Assembly (NCBI GenBank): GCA_001544655.2
Contig: FCOD02000022.1
Span: forward strand, 32,793 to 96,792
DNA from: Caballeronia turbans
GTDB lineage: Bacteria > Pseudomonadota > Gammaproteobacteria > Burkholderiales > Burkholderiaceae
DNA: 64,000 nt
Direction of reading: 5' to 3'
Part shown: piece after piece, positions 36,851 to 45,348 of the stretch
Position numbering within the stretch: position 1 is the first letter of the stretch
Layout of the letters: each line of letters begins with the position of its first letter
Made by a program: the position numbers and the translations under genes
Notes under the pieces: model-generated
The model's database searches: none
The model's input: only the letters and a program-made list of their open reading frames with translations
What the model was told of the DNA's origin: nothing

Positions 36851-37657
36851 TTATTCCACGCGCAGCCGCGCCATGTACGGCAGGTGATCCGAGAGCCACG
36901 CCGTGTCCTGCGTCGGCACAAGCCATTCGACCGGTTTCAGTCCGCGCACGAACATTTTGTCGAGCGCGAGCGCAGGCGAAAACGCCGGGAACGTGCGGCC
37001 GGATTCGCCGAGCATCGTCGCCACTTCGTGCATGCCGAGTTCACCGAAAAGCGGCACGGAGTCGTTGCGCCAGTCGTTGAAATCGCCCGCGAGCATGAGC
37101 GGACCTTCGGGCGCTTCCTTCGCGATCCAGTGGGCGATCCAGTTCATCTGACGCAGCCGCGCCTGACGCGTCAGCGCGAGATGCGCGCACAGCAGCGTGA
37201 TCGCCTGACCGGCGAACGTCGCGCGCGCGACCAGTAGCCCACGCTTTTCGAAACGATGCGCGGAGATGTCCCAGCGCCCGGAGAGATCGAGCGGATGCGG
37301 CGAAAGAATCGCGTTGCCGTGCCGCCACGATGGCTTGAACACGTTCGGCCCGAGCGCGATCTGCAACTCGAGCGCAGTCGCGATCTCGGTCGCCTGGCAA
37401 TGCCAGACATCGTCGAGCGGCGCATTGAGCGGATTGCCGAAGCCGCTGGCGAGCACGGGCTGCGGCATGCGCCGCGCCATCGCTTCCTGGAGAAAATAGA
37501 CGTCGGCGTTGGTGGTCTGAACCCACCGCTGCATCGCTGTCCAGGCGCGCAAGCCGAGGGGCGAACGGCCCTTGTGCAGATTCCAGCTCACCGCCGTGAA
37601 ATCCGGCGTGGCCGAATGAGCGGACGGACCTGGCGGAAGATGTTCTGGGTTTCGCAT
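36851..37657 (-). CDS. Endonuclease/exonuclease/phosphatase (EEP) family protein
   Basis: 268-residue EEP-superfamily hydrolase. It shows the typical order of motifs: SWNLHKGRS (residues 25-33) with the metal-ligand region, QEAM near residue 57, LAGDFNDWRND near residue 193, and SDHLPYMARL close to the C-terminus with the catalytic Asp-His. Members include phosphodiesterases, sphingomyelinases and DNA repair nucleases; the closest relatives in Burkholderia are annotated only as family proteins, so the substrate is unknown. No signal peptide is seen. It is convergent with the receiver-domain gene. Confidence 0.88.
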   Translation of the reverse strand: MRNPEHLPPGPSAHSATPDFTAVSWNLHKGRSPLGLRAWTAMQRWVQTTNADVYFLQEAMARRMPQPVLASGFGNPLNAPLDDVWHCQATEIATALELQIALGPNVFKPSWRHGNAILSPHPLDLSGRWDISAHRFEKRGLLVARATFAGQAITLLCAHLALTRQARLRQMNWIAHWIAKEAPEGPLMLAGDFNDWRNDSVPLFGELGMHEVATMLGESGRTFPAFSPALALDKMFVRGLKPVEWLVPTQDTAWLSDHLPYMARLRVE

Positions 37658-37709
37658 GCGTTCTTTGATCTTGAGCGGCGGCTTTCTGGAGTCTATGTCA
37701 CCGAGGTTG

Positions 37710-38231
37710 TCATTGCGCCGCCGTCGATGAACCCAGGCTCGCGCGCACCCGATAAGCGAGCGACGGGTTGCTGTCGATGAGCTGCCATTGCCCCCATTCG
37801 CCCGGCTTGAGCACGAGGCCCGGATGCGACCCGCTCACCTGGCGCGGCACCGGCGGCAGCTTGCAGCCGGACGGCGACACGCGCGTGCTGTCGTCCTGCA
37901 AGGTTTCCTGCGCATCGATAGCGAGCGTGACGTCGTCGGCGCTCGCATGGGTCGGTGAGACGGTGATCGTGCGTTGCAGGTCGATATCGCCCGCAGGCTG
38001 ATCCGCGCAGCCTACGTTGTTTCGCACCTTGTTGTGATGCGTATCCGTGCGCGCCTGGCCGACGTTCGTCGTGCCAGAAAACGAATCGATCTGTTGACCG
38101 TCGCGCACGACCTGCAATTCCCACGTCACCGGCTGCGTCGCCGTGGTTTGCGCGTGCGCGCCGAGCGCGGCGAGACAGGCGCCCGTCACGAGCGCGGTCT
38201 TCAGAAAGGCGGTGCGTAGCGTTTTATGCAT
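37710..38231 (-). CDS. Exported protein of unknown function
   Basis: 173-residue protein with a Sec signal peptide (about residues 1-27, cut after GAHAQ). The mature part is beta-rich in appearance, with two cysteines (NVGCADQ and SGCKLPP) that could form a disulfide. A WELQVVRDGQQIDSFSGTT N-terminal segment resembles uncharacterised Burkholderia periplasmic proteins. I do not recognise a named domain. It is downstream of the AAA+ gene's divergent promoter region. Confidence 0.75.
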   Translation of the reverse strand: MHKTLRTAFLKTALVTGACLAALGAHAQTTATQPVTWELQVVRDGQQIDSFSGTTNVGQARTDTHHNKVRNNVGCADQPAGDIDLQRTITVSPTHASADDVTLAIDAQETLQDDSTRVSPSGCKLPPVPRQVSGSHPGLVLKPGEWGQWQLIDSNPSLAYRVRASLGSSTAAQ

Positions 38232-38567
38232 TGAAAGCGACTCCTGCGCGTGGACGGTTCGGATGGCGGCGCGCTTTGGCGAGCGGCCGCTGGATCGGCG
38301 ATCCTCGGCGACTTCCTTGTGACATGGCGGCGCGGGCCGGGTTCAGCCTGCCCGCTGAAATACACGAATGCACGATGGAGGGCAGAGCAGATTTCGAACC
38401 CGCCCGGCAGTTCGATCCCGACGATGATACTAGCGCGCGCCGATCGCGGCTTTATCGAGCAAAACGGGCGTCCTGATTAGCAGCACACGTGTGCGACTGC
38501 TCGCTTGCGCGGGGTTTTGGCGCCGATACACTGGACTCGTCGACCATAAAAAATGACGGGGTGTGAC
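38232..38567. other. Intergenic region between exported protein and AAA+ gene
   Basis: About 336 bases between divergent genes. I see no credible gene. It contains a perfect 12-base palindrome, GCACACGTGTGC, at 38483-38494, 74 bases before the AAA+ start, that could be an operator. Confidence 0.5.
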
Positions 38568-39545
38568 ATGACGACGGCCGTGGTCAAACAGGAACTGGCA
38601 GTGGCATCGTTCAGCAAGGTCTACAGTCTCGACGACGTGGAATCCGCGCTCAACGACCTGTCCGAAGGCGCGAGCGACGCGTTGCGCGCCATCTACGAAA
38701 AAATGCTGAAGGTGGGCAATCTGCGCTTCTGCGTGAAGCCGAACCGCATGCCGTCGGTCGACGATCTCGCCGCCGATCTGCCGAACTTCGAGGAGCCGCT
38801 CGCCGATATCCGCAAGCAGATCGCGCTGTGCCTCGAAACCGACGATCGCCTCGAACTCATGCCCATGCTGCTGCTCGGCGAGCCGGGCATCGGCAAGACG
38901 CATTTCGCGAAGCAACTCGCGCGGCTGCTCGGCACGTCCTCTCATTACGTGGCGATGAGCTCGCTCACGGCGGGCTGGATTCTGTCGGGCGCGTCGTCGC
39001 AGTGGCGCAACGCGAAGCCCGGCAAGGTTTTCGACGCGCTCGTCAACGGCAGCTACGCGAACCCCGTGATCACCGTCGATGAAATCGACAAGGCCACCGG
39101 CGACGCGCAATACGATCCGCTCGGCTCGCTCTACGCGCTGCTCGAGCACGACACGGCGCAGACGTTCATCGACGAATTCGCGGAAGTGCCGATCAACGCG
39201 GGCAATGTCGTGTGGATCGCCACGGCCAACGACGCGCGCTCGATTCCCGAGCCGCTTTTGAACCGCATGAACGTCTACGAGATTGCGCCGCCGGATCGCG
39301 ACGGCGCGCGACGCATCGCGCAGTCGATTTACGCCGAAATCCGCAATGCCCACGCGTGGGGCGCGCGCTTCCCGGAAACCCTCGGCGACGCGCCGCTCGA
39401 AGCGCTCACGCAGGCGTCGCCGCGCGGCATGCGGCGCGCGATGCTCAACGCGTTCGGCAACGCGCGCATCGATCAAAGGCATCACGTCGAGGCGCGTGAC
39501 ATCCAGCTCGACCGCAATTCGCGCAAGAAAGCGATCGGTTTCTGA
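38568..39545 (+). CDS. Orphan Lon-like AAA+ ATPase (no protease domain)
   Basis: 325-residue AAA+ protein. It has an N-terminal helical region (about 1-95), Walker A GEPGIGKT (104-111), Walker B with D171-E172 (VITVDEIDKATGD), sensor-1 N221 (VVWIATAND) and an Arg-finger candidate R233. The order and the SLYALLEHD segment resemble the AAA+ module of Lon proteases, but no protease domain follows and no neighbour encodes one. A partner protein that would use the motor is not visible. A long inverted repeat follows the gene. The start at 38568 has weak upstream complementarity; 38553 is an alternative. Confidence 0.8.
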   Translation: MTTAVVKQELAVASFSKVYSLDDVESALNDLSEGASDALRAIYEKMLKVGNLRFCVKPNRMPSVDDLAADLPNFEEPLADIRKQIALCLETDDRLELMPMLLLGEPGIGKTHFAKQLARLLGTSSHYVAMSSLTAGWILSGASSQWRNAKPGKVFDALVNGSYANPVITVDEIDKATGDAQYDPLGSLYALLEHDTAQTFIDEFAEVPINAGNVVWIATANDARSIPEPLLNRMNVYEIAPPDRDGARRIAQSIYAEIRNAHAWGARFPETLGDAPLEALTQASPRGMRRAMLNAFGNARIDQRHHVEARDIQLDRNSRKKAIGF

Positions 39546-39562
39546 AAGGCCTTCATTTATGG

Positions 39563-39633
39563 AATTGCCAAAAAGGCCGCCAAAACCTGTCATTTTTGAC
39601 ATTTGGCGGCCAGATTCTTGCCTTTTTCTGAAT
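39563..39633. repeat. Nested inverted repeat after the AAA+ gene
   Basis: Core stem GGCCGCCAAA / TTTGGCGGCC (39575-39584 with 39602-39611) encloses a second stem TGTCA / TGACA (39588-39592, 39597-39601), with a three-base bulge between. Imperfect outer arms (AATTGCCAAAAAGG and GCCTTTTTCTGAATT) extend the symmetry to about 70 bases. It may act as a terminator or RNA-level element, or be a mobile repeat. Confidence 0.75.
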
Positions 39634-39731
39634 TGCACCGGAAAACGATGCAGTCCATGTGCGTTTGTTGTGTATCGCGCAATAGTCCCGAACGTAAAAT
39701 AGTTGGGATAAATCTGCGGCGGAAAGAAGAC

Positions 39732-40832
39732 ATGGATCGGATCGAATGCGTGGTAATCGGAGCGGGCGTCGTCGGACTCGCGATCGCTCGCGCCCTGGCG
39801 ATACGCGGACGCGAGGTCATCGTGCTGGAATCGGGCGAGGGCATCGGCATCGGCACGAGTTCGCGCAACAGCGAGGTGATTCACGCCGGCATCTACTATC
39901 CGCGCGGGTCGCTGAAGGCCGAGCTGTGCGTGCGCGGGCGCGACATGCTCTACGAGTTCTGCCCTGCGCATGGCGTGCCGCATCGGCAATGCGGCAAGCT
40001 GCTCGTCGCCACCGCGCGCAATCAGGTGCCGCAACTGGCGGCGCTGCAGCAGAAGGGCATCGAGAACCGCGTCAAGGGACTCGAGCGCATCAGCGGCGCG
40101 CAGGCGGCGGAGATGGAGCCGCAACTGCAATGCGTCGAGGCGGTGTGGTCGCCGCTGACGGGTATCGTCGACAGTCATCAGTACATGCTCGCGCTGCAGG
40201 GGCAGGCGGAGAACCACGGCGCGAACATCGTGTTTCATACGCCGGTCGCTTCCATCGATGCACGCGAGGGCTGTTTCATCGTCCAGACGGGCGGCGAGTC
40301 GCCTGCGCGGTTCCGGGCGTCGTATCTGATCAACAGCGCGGGACTGCATGCGAACGCGATCGCGCAGAGCATTCGCGGCCTCGACGACCGGCACGTGCCG
40401 CCGCTCTACTTCGCCAAGGGCAATTACTTCAGCGTGAGCGGACGCGCGCCGTTCGCGCGGCTGATCTATCCGATGCCCAACGAAGCGGGGCTGGGCGTGC
40501 ATCTGACGATCGATCTCGGCGGGCAGGCAAAGTTCGGCCCGGACGTCGAGTGGGTGCAGGCGCTCAACTATGATGTCGATCCGCGCCGCGCCGATTCCTT
40601 CTACGCCGCGATTCGCGCGTACTGGCCGGGTTTGCCCGACGACGCCTTGCAGCCCGCCTACGCGGGCATCCGGCCGAAACTGTCCGGCCCGGGTCAGGCC
40701 GCGGCGGATTTCGTGATTCAGGGCAAGTCGGCGCACGGCGTGCCGGGACTCGTGAACCTGTTCGGCATCGAATCGCCGGGATTGACGGCCTCGCTTGCGA
40801 TCGCCGAGCGCGTGGCGGATATGGCGCGCTAG
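39732..40832 (+). CDS. LhgO-like FAD-dependent L-2-hydroxyglutarate oxidase
   Basis: 366-residue FAD-dependent oxidase of the DAO/L2HGDH family. The dinucleotide motif GAGVVG (residues 10-15) is followed by a second flavin motif around [20 protein letters not shown] (about residues 44-63), which is typical of LhgO and contains a conserved His. The C-terminal [12 protein letters not shown] and [19 protein letters not shown] match the family. It would oxidise L-2-hydroxyglutarate to 2-oxoglutarate; other 2-hydroxyacids are possible. A purine-rich stretch AAAGAAG lies just before the ATG at 39732, and the HiPIP gene downstream is a possible but unproven electron partner. Confidence 0.87.
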   Translation: MDRIECVVIGAGVVGLAIARALAIRGREVIVLESGEGIGIGTSSRNSEVIHAGIYYPRGSLKAELCVRGRDMLYEFCPAHGVPHRQCGKLLVATARNQVPQLAALQQKGIENRVKGLERISGAQAAEMEPQLQCVEAVWSPLTGIVDSHQYMLALQGQAENHGANIVFHTPVASIDAREGCFIVQTGGESPARFRASYLINSAGLHANAIAQSIRGLDDRHVPPLYFAKGNYFSVSGRAPFARLIYPMPNEAGLGVHLTIDLGGQAKFGPDVEWVQALNYDVDPRRADSFYAAIRAYWPGLPDDALQPAYAGIRPKLSGPGQAAADFVIQGKSAHGVPGLVNLFGIESPGLTASLAIAERVADMAR

Positions 40833-40965
40833 AGCGACATGCGACTTTCCGCCGTCCCTTATCTCTAACATTTGGCGTCGTCGACTCGCTTCCAGATTGT
40901 TATGCTCGGATATCGCCGTCGCCAAGAACGGCGCTATCCCCCAATACAACATGGAGCGAGTCACC

Positions 40966-41283
40966 ATGAAGACATCACGTCGCGCGTTTCTCATCACCAG
41001 CGCGGGCGTCGCCTCGACGTTCGCGCTCGGCTCCCGGGCCACCTTCGCCGCCGATGCGCCGAAAGTCGCCGAAAGCGATCCCACCGCGCAGGCACTCGGC
41101 TACAAGGAAGACGCGAGCAAGGTCGACAAGGCCAAGTACCCGAAATACGCCGCCGGCCAGGACTGCGGCAACTGTCAGTTCTATCAGGGCAAGCCGACGG
41201 ACGCCTATGCGCCGTGCCCGATGTTCAGCAACAAGCAGGTCGCATCCAAGGGCTGGTGCAGCGCGTATGTGAAGAAGGCATAA
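40966..41283 (+). CDS. High-potential iron-sulfur protein (HiPIP)
   Basis: 105-residue periplasmic [4Fe-4S] electron carrier. A Tat-type signal with SRRAFLITSAG (residues 4-14) and a TFA-AD cleavage region (about residue 29) precedes the mature domain. Cluster cysteines are C67, C70, C84 and C98, in the HiPIP pattern CxxC...C...GWC. It may donate electrons in respiration; the partner is not known. A terminator follows its stop. Confidence 0.94.
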   Translation: MKTSRRAFLITSAGVASTFALGSRATFAADAPKVAESDPTAQALGYKEDASKVDKAKYPKYAAGQDCGNCQFYQGKPTDAYAPCPMFSNKQVASKGWCSAYVKKA

Positions 41284-41303
41284 GCGCGATCGACGTCACA
41301 CGA

Positions 41304-41340
41304 AAAGCGCGCCCGGCCGGAAGGCCCGGCGCGCTTTCTT
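41304..41340 (+). terminator. Intrinsic terminator after HiPIP
   Basis: Stem AAAGCGCGCCCGGCC / GGCCCGGCGCGCTTT (41304-41318 and 41323-41337) with one mismatch and a GGAA loop, followed by CTTTC. It is GC-rich and strong. Confidence 0.8.
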
Positions 41341-41505
41341 TCGTTCGCAATTAGCTTGATCGGGAGAAAAACCGTCTTTACACTCGCCAAGGCAAAAAGA
41401 GCCGCGCGTGTGCATCTTTCGAACAAAGCGCGGTCAACGAGTCCGGCGGGCAGCGCGCGTGACGGCGCCCGCCCAGCACGACACCCAATGACCTTAGGGG
41501 ATCGC

Positions 41506-42795
41506 ATGCCAGGAAGACCATTGAACGCGCGCGCCGTGGCGGCCGCGGTCATCGGCAACGCGCTTGAGTGGTACGACTTCACCGTGTTCGGTTTCATGAC
41601 GGTCGTCATCGCCCGCCTGTTCTTTCCGAGCGACAGCGATTACTCGTCGATTCTTCTGACCACCGCGACCTTCGGCGTCGCGTTCGTGATGCGGCCGGTC
41701 GGCGGCATCGTCCTCGGTCTCTATGCAGATCGCGCGGGGCGCAAGGCGGCGCTGACGCTCGTCATCGGGCTCATGACGCTCGGCATCTTCCTGCTCGCGA
41801 TCGCGCCGCCGTACTCGGCGATCGGCATCGGCGCGCCGCTCGTCATCGTGTTCGCGCGGCTGTTGCAGGGATTTTCCGCAGGCGGCGAGTTCGGCAGCTC
41901 GACGGCACTTCTGATCGAAGCGGCGCCGTTCTCGAAGCGCGGCTTCTACGGCAGCTTCCAGATGGCGAGCCAGGCCGCTTCGCTGCTGCTCGGCGCGATC
42001 GTCGGCTCGGCGATTTCGCGCGGCCTTTCACCCGAGGCGCTGGATTCATGGGGATGGCGCGTGCCGTTCATCCTCGGCCTCGTGATCGGGCCGGTCGGCT
42101 TGTATATCCGCCGCAACATGGCCGACACCGAAGCGTTCCTGCACGCGAAGAAGACCGCGCGCCGCGCCACGCTCGGGGAAGTGTTCAGCACGCATAGCCG
42201 CGAAGTGCTGTGCGGGCTCGGCTCGGTGATCGCGCTGACGGTCAGCGTGTATGTGCTGATCGCCTATCTGCCGACTTTCGCCGTCAAGCAACTGAAGCTG
42301 CCGTTCGGGCAGTCGTTCACGGCGTTGATCGTCGGCAATCTGCTGTTGACGGTGCTGTCGCCGGTCGCGGGCGCGTGGTCCGACCGCATCGGCCGCAAGG
42401 GTCTTTCGCTGTGGTCGCTCGCGATCACGCTCGTCGTGATCTATCCGCTTTTCGCGTGGCTCGCGGCAGAGCCGAGCCTGATGCGGCTCGTCATCGTGCA
42501 GGCGCTGCTGTCGATCTCGCTCTCGGGCTACTATGGGCCGTTCGGCGCGCTCATCGCCGAGCTGTTTCCTGCGCACGTGCGCTCCACGGGGCTTTCTCTC
42601 GCGTACAACATCGCGGTCATGATCTTCGGCGGCTTCGGCCAGTTCATCGTGACGTGGCTCATCCGCGTCACCGGTTCGCAACTCGCGCCCACCTTCTATG
42701 TGATGGGCGGGCTCGTGCTCTCGTTGATCGCGGTGGCGTGCATTCCGGCGACGCGTCACGCGGATGTCGATGAAGCGCGCGATTTCATCCGCTAG
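41506..42795 (+). CDS. MFS transporter, metabolite:H+ symporter type
   Basis: 429-residue major facilitator of the metabolite:H+ symporter (citrate/ProP/ShiA-like) group. The N-terminal GNALEWYDFTVFGFM (about residues 18-32) is the hallmark of this group, with a GVAFVMRPVGGIVLGLYADRAGRK signature loop after the second helix. Twelve membrane segments are visible. The start at 41506 is chosen because AGGGGATCGC gives a good ribosome-binding site; longer starts at 41488 and upstream are possible. The substrate is unknown. A cupin gene begins 12 bases downstream, likely in the same operon. Confidence 0.86.
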   Translation: MPGRPLNARAVAAAVIGNALEWYDFTVFGFMTVVIARLFFPSDSDYSSILLTTATFGVAFVMRPVGGIVLGLYADRAGRKAALTLVIGLMTLGIFLLAIAPPYSAIGIGAPLVIVFARLLQGFSAGGEFGSSTALLIEAAPFSKRGFYGSFQMASQAASLLLGAIVGSAISRGLSPEALDSWGWRVPFILGLVIGPVGLYIRRNMADTEAFLHAKKTARRATLGEVFSTHSREVLCGLGSVIALTVSVYVLIAYLPTFAVKQLKLPFGQSFTALIVGNLLLTVLSPVAGAWSDRIGRKGLSLWSLAITLVVIYPLFAWLAAEPSLMRLVIVQALLSISLSGYYGPFGALIAELFPAHVRSTGLSLAYNIAVMIFGGFGQFIVTWLIRVTGSQLAPTFYVMGGLVLSLIAVACIPATRHADVDEARDFIR

Positions 42796-42806
42796 GCGGC
42801 AATCAA

Positions 42807-43118
42807 ATGAAAGTAATCGAAAGTGGCAAGTTCACGGCCGACCGCGCATGGGGCGCGCTCGATATCTGCGTGATGAACGGCACGTCGTGCCGCCTGCACT
42901 GGACGGACACGCCATACAAATGGCACGTGAACGACGGTGAGGAAGTGTTCGCCGTCATGCAGGGCGAAGTGCGGATGCATGTGCGTGGCGGCGAAGGCGA
43001 GCGCGTTCTGACGCTGCGCGCCGGCGACATCTTTCATGCCCAGGCCGGCGATGAGCATTTCGCCGAACCCGTCGGCGAGGCGCGCATTCTGGTGATCGAG
43101 AAGGAAGGGAGCGTGTGA
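42807..43118 (+). CDS. Cupin-domain protein
   Basis: 103-residue single-domain cupin. Motif 1 is reduced (WHVNDGEEVFAVMQGEVRMH, about residues 36-55), and motif 2 RAGDIFHAQAGDEHF carries its histidines. It is located 12 bases after the MFS gene, so it may share the transporter's substrate pathway. No more precise function is apparent. Confidence 0.78.
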   Translation: MKVIESGKFTADRAWGALDICVMNGTSCRLHWTDTPYKWHVNDGEEVFAVMQGEVRMHVRGGEGERVLTLRAGDIFHAQAGDEHFAEPVGEARILVIEKEGSV

Positions 43119-43179
43119 GGGACACGCGTGGCGATCGTGCGCTTCAGGAGCCGCGAAGCGCACGGAGCGGACAAGGAAC

Positions 43180-43449
43180 TTAACGCTCCAGACCGGCCTT
43201 CACCAGCAATTCGGCCAGCACTTCCGTCATCCCGCCATCATGCGCTTCGGCGCGCGACTTCAGTTGCGTCACGAGCTTTTCATCGAGCTTGCACGCGAAT
43301 GGCACGAGACCCTTCGCCTGATCGAGCTTGCGCTGCTCGCGGCGATCGGTCTTTTGCGCATCCGCGCTGCCCACGCGTGCGCGGCCGCCTTGCTTCAGGT
43401 CGTTGGCCAGTTTGAATGCTTTGGTCTGTTCCAGTTGAAATTTGTTCAC
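43180..43449 (-). CDS. Small basic protein with ribbon-helix-helix-like C-terminus
   Basis: 89-residue protein. The N-terminal half is rich in Lys, Gln and Arg and probably helical. The C-terminal half reads VPFACKLDEKLVTQLKSRAE, then a short loop HDGGMTE and a second helix VLAELLVKAGL, which is the layout of ribbon-helix-helix (CopG/Arc-like) DNA-binding proteins. The toxin-antitoxin interpretation is not supported by any adjacent toxin gene. It lies 61 bases downstream of the Mut7-C gene on the same strand. Function unknown. Confidence 0.65.
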   Translation of the reverse strand: MNKFQLEQTKAFKLANDLKQGGRARVGSADAQKTDRREQRKLDQAKGLVPFACKLDEKLVTQLKSRAEAHDGGMTEVLAELLVKAGLER

Positions 43450-43510
43450 GCGATGCTCCAGGGCGAAGATTGAGGTCAGGGGCCGTATTGTACGGAACGC
43501 GACGACCGTC

Positions 43511-44266
43511 TCAGCGGCCCGCTTCCGCCAGCGCGTCGATCCGCGCGCGCATGCGCCGCCAGTGCGAGCCTTCCCAGAACACGCGACGACACACGTCGCA
43601 GGTGACGAAGCGCGTATGCCGCTCGCGCACGCCTTCGGGCACGCGGCCGTCGATTTCGCCGGGCACGGCCGGACGCAATGGCGCGTTGCACATCAGGCAG
43701 AGTCGAAATGCCCGCACATGCTGCGCTAGGTCGAGGCGCTCCGAGACTTCGCGGAACTGTTCGTCGGGTTGAAGCGCGCGGACATAGCAGCCGCGCAAGA
43801 CGGTGCGGCGCTTGAGCAGTTCGCGATCGCGCGTGAGCACGATGCGCGATTCGTCCTGTGCGAGCTGCTCGATTTCATCGTCGGGGAAGTTGTTGTCGTA
43901 GCGGGTATCGAAGCCCGCGAGCCGCAGCAGTTGCGCGAGCCCGCCGAGATGCGCATCGGCGATGAAGCGCAGGTCCGCCGCGCGCAACGATGGCCGCAGC
44001 AGCGCAGCGCCGTTCGCCATGCCTCCGGGCGCGTGATGCGCGGGATAGACCTCGATGACGTCGTCGGCTTCGATCTGCGCGTCGAACCCGACCGGGCGGC
44101 CGTTCCTCACGATCAGATCGACTTCCGTGTGCGGCACGCCGAGCGCCTCGATCATGTGCTTGGTCGATGAAGACTTCGCGCACGCGCACACGAACACGTG
44201 CCCGCGCAAGGGTCGAGCGAGGAAATCGTTCAGTTCGCGATGGAAGTGAAAGCGCGCCTTGACCAT
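43511..44266 (-). CDS. Mut7-C RNase-domain protein with ubiquitin-like N-terminus
   Basis: 251-residue protein of the family that joins a Mut7-C ubiquitin-like domain (about residues 1-90, containing PHTEVDLIVRNGRPVGF) to a PIN-like Mut7-C RNase domain. That domain has acidic residues in RFIADAHLGGLA, YDNNFPDDE and RIVLTRDRELLKR. The C-terminus is a zinc ribbon with two CxxC pairs (CLMC and CDVC). It is predicted to cut RNA, but its target is unknown. The ATG at 44266 is used; the longer frame upstream overlaps the divergent dehydrogenase gene region. Confidence 0.85.
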   Translation of the reverse strand: MVKARFHFHRELNDFLARPLRGHVFVCACAKSSSTKHMIEALGVPHTEVDLIVRNGRPVGFDAQIEADDVIEVYPAHHAPGGMANGAALLRPSLRAADLRFIADAHLGGLAQLLRLAGFDTRYDNNFPDDEIEQLAQDESRIVLTRDRELLKRRTVLRGCYVRALQPDEQFREVSERLDLAQHVRAFRLCLMCNAPLRPAVPGEIDGRVPEGVRERHTRFVTCDVCRRVFWEGSHWRRMRARIDALAEAGR

Positions 44267-44382
44267 GCAGTGAGTATCGCATTGCGCGCTTCTGCGCGCT
44301 TTGCGTCGATATGCTTTACTGGCGCTCGGGCCGCGCGGCTTCCAGCGCGCGGCGAGCAAACAAGGTCGAGGAGCACGCGAGT

Positions 44383-45255
44383 ATGGACATCGGATTCATT
44401 GGACTGGGCGAAATGGGCGGCGCGATGGCGAGCAACGCGCTCAAGGCGGGACATACGGTGCGCGTCTGGAACCGCTCGCGCGACAAGACGCGCTCGCTCG
44501 CGGACCAGGGCGCGTCGGTGGTCGATACGCCCGAGCAGGCGTTCGCCGGCGATGCCGCGTTCTCCATGCTCGCCGACGACAACGCGCTGCGCTCGGTGCT
44601 CGTCGACGGCGGTCTGCTCAAGCACGCGCCGAAGGGCCTCGTGCACGTCAATATGGCGACGATCTCGGCGGCGCTGGCCGTCGAACTGGCCGAGCTGCAT
44701 GCGCAGCACGGCGTCGCGTATGTCGCCGCACCAGTGCTCGGGCGGCCGGACGTCGCGGCGGCGGGCAAGCTCAACATTCTCGCGGCGGGCGCAAGCGATT
44801 CCATCGACCGCGTGCAGCCCGTGCTCGATGCGCTCGGCCAGAAAACCTGGCGCGTCGGCAGCGAGCCGCAGCACGCGAACGTGCTCAAGCTCGCGGCGAA
44901 TTTCATGCTGGCATCGGCGATCGAAAGCTTCGGCGAGGCGGCGGCGCTCGTGAGCGGCCACGGCATCGAAGCGCAGACGCTGCTCGACGTCATCACGAAC
45001 TCGCTGTTCCCGGGGCCGGTGTATCAGGGCTACGGCAAGATGATCGCAGAGCGCCGCTACGAGCCTGCGCTCTTCAAGGCGCGGCTCGGGCTGAAGGACG
45101 TGCGTCTCGCGATCGCCGCCGGCGATGCCGTGAACGTGCCGCTGCCCGTGGCGAGCGTCGTGCGCGACAACCTCGTCGACGCACTCGCGCACGGCGACGG
45201 CGATAAGGACTTCGCCGTGCTCGGTCAGGTGGCGGCCCGGCGCGCCGGCCGCTGA
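44383..45255 (+). CDS. NAD(P)-dependent beta-hydroxyacid dehydrogenase
   Basis: 290-residue member of the 3-hydroxyisobutyrate/6-phosphogluconate dehydrogenase family. The nucleotide motif GFIGLGEMGGAMA (residues 4-16) starts immediately. A substrate loop YVAAPVLGRPDVAAAGKLNIL and the catalytic Lys in NVLKLAANFM (about residue 169) follow. The exact substrate is unclear: the APVLGRP variant differs from the SGG loop of GarR (26199), so the two proteins are paralogues with different specificity, possibly a succinic-semialdehyde or glyoxylate reductase. The ATG at 44383 lies 116 bases from the divergent Mut7-C start. Confidence 0.87.
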   Translation: MDIGFIGLGEMGGAMASNALKAGHTVRVWNRSRDKTRSLADQGASVVDTPEQAFAGDAAFSMLADDNALRSVLVDGGLLKHAPKGLVHVNMATISAALAVELAELHAQHGVAYVAAPVLGRPDVAAAGKLNILAAGASDSIDRVQPVLDALGQKTWRVGSEPQHANVLKLAANFMLASAIESFGEAAALVSGHGIEAQTLLDVITNSLFPGPVYQGYGKMIAERRYEPALFKARLGLKDVRLAIAAGDAVNVPLPVASVVRDNLVDALAHGDGDKDFAVLGQVAARRAGR

Positions 45256-45348
45256 TTCCATTTTCGCGGTGTGGCAGGCGGCCTCGTGCCGGAATCAGCG
45301 GGGCGGACGGCATAATGCGAGTCCCGTTCCTTTCTCCGCCACGCCGCA

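Noticed and set aside
38380-38430. Possible tRNA-like TTCGAAC/TTCGATC sequences
   Set aside because: No acceptor or anticodon stem can be drawn on either strand.
38430-41084. 884-codon ORF on the minus strand
   Set aside because: Spans the opposite strand of the AAA+ gene, the inverted repeat and the LhgO-like gene; no domain, antisense composition.
43180-43449. Toxin-antitoxin antitoxin reading of the RHH-like gene
   Set aside because: No adjacent small toxin gene and the neighbours are unrelated.
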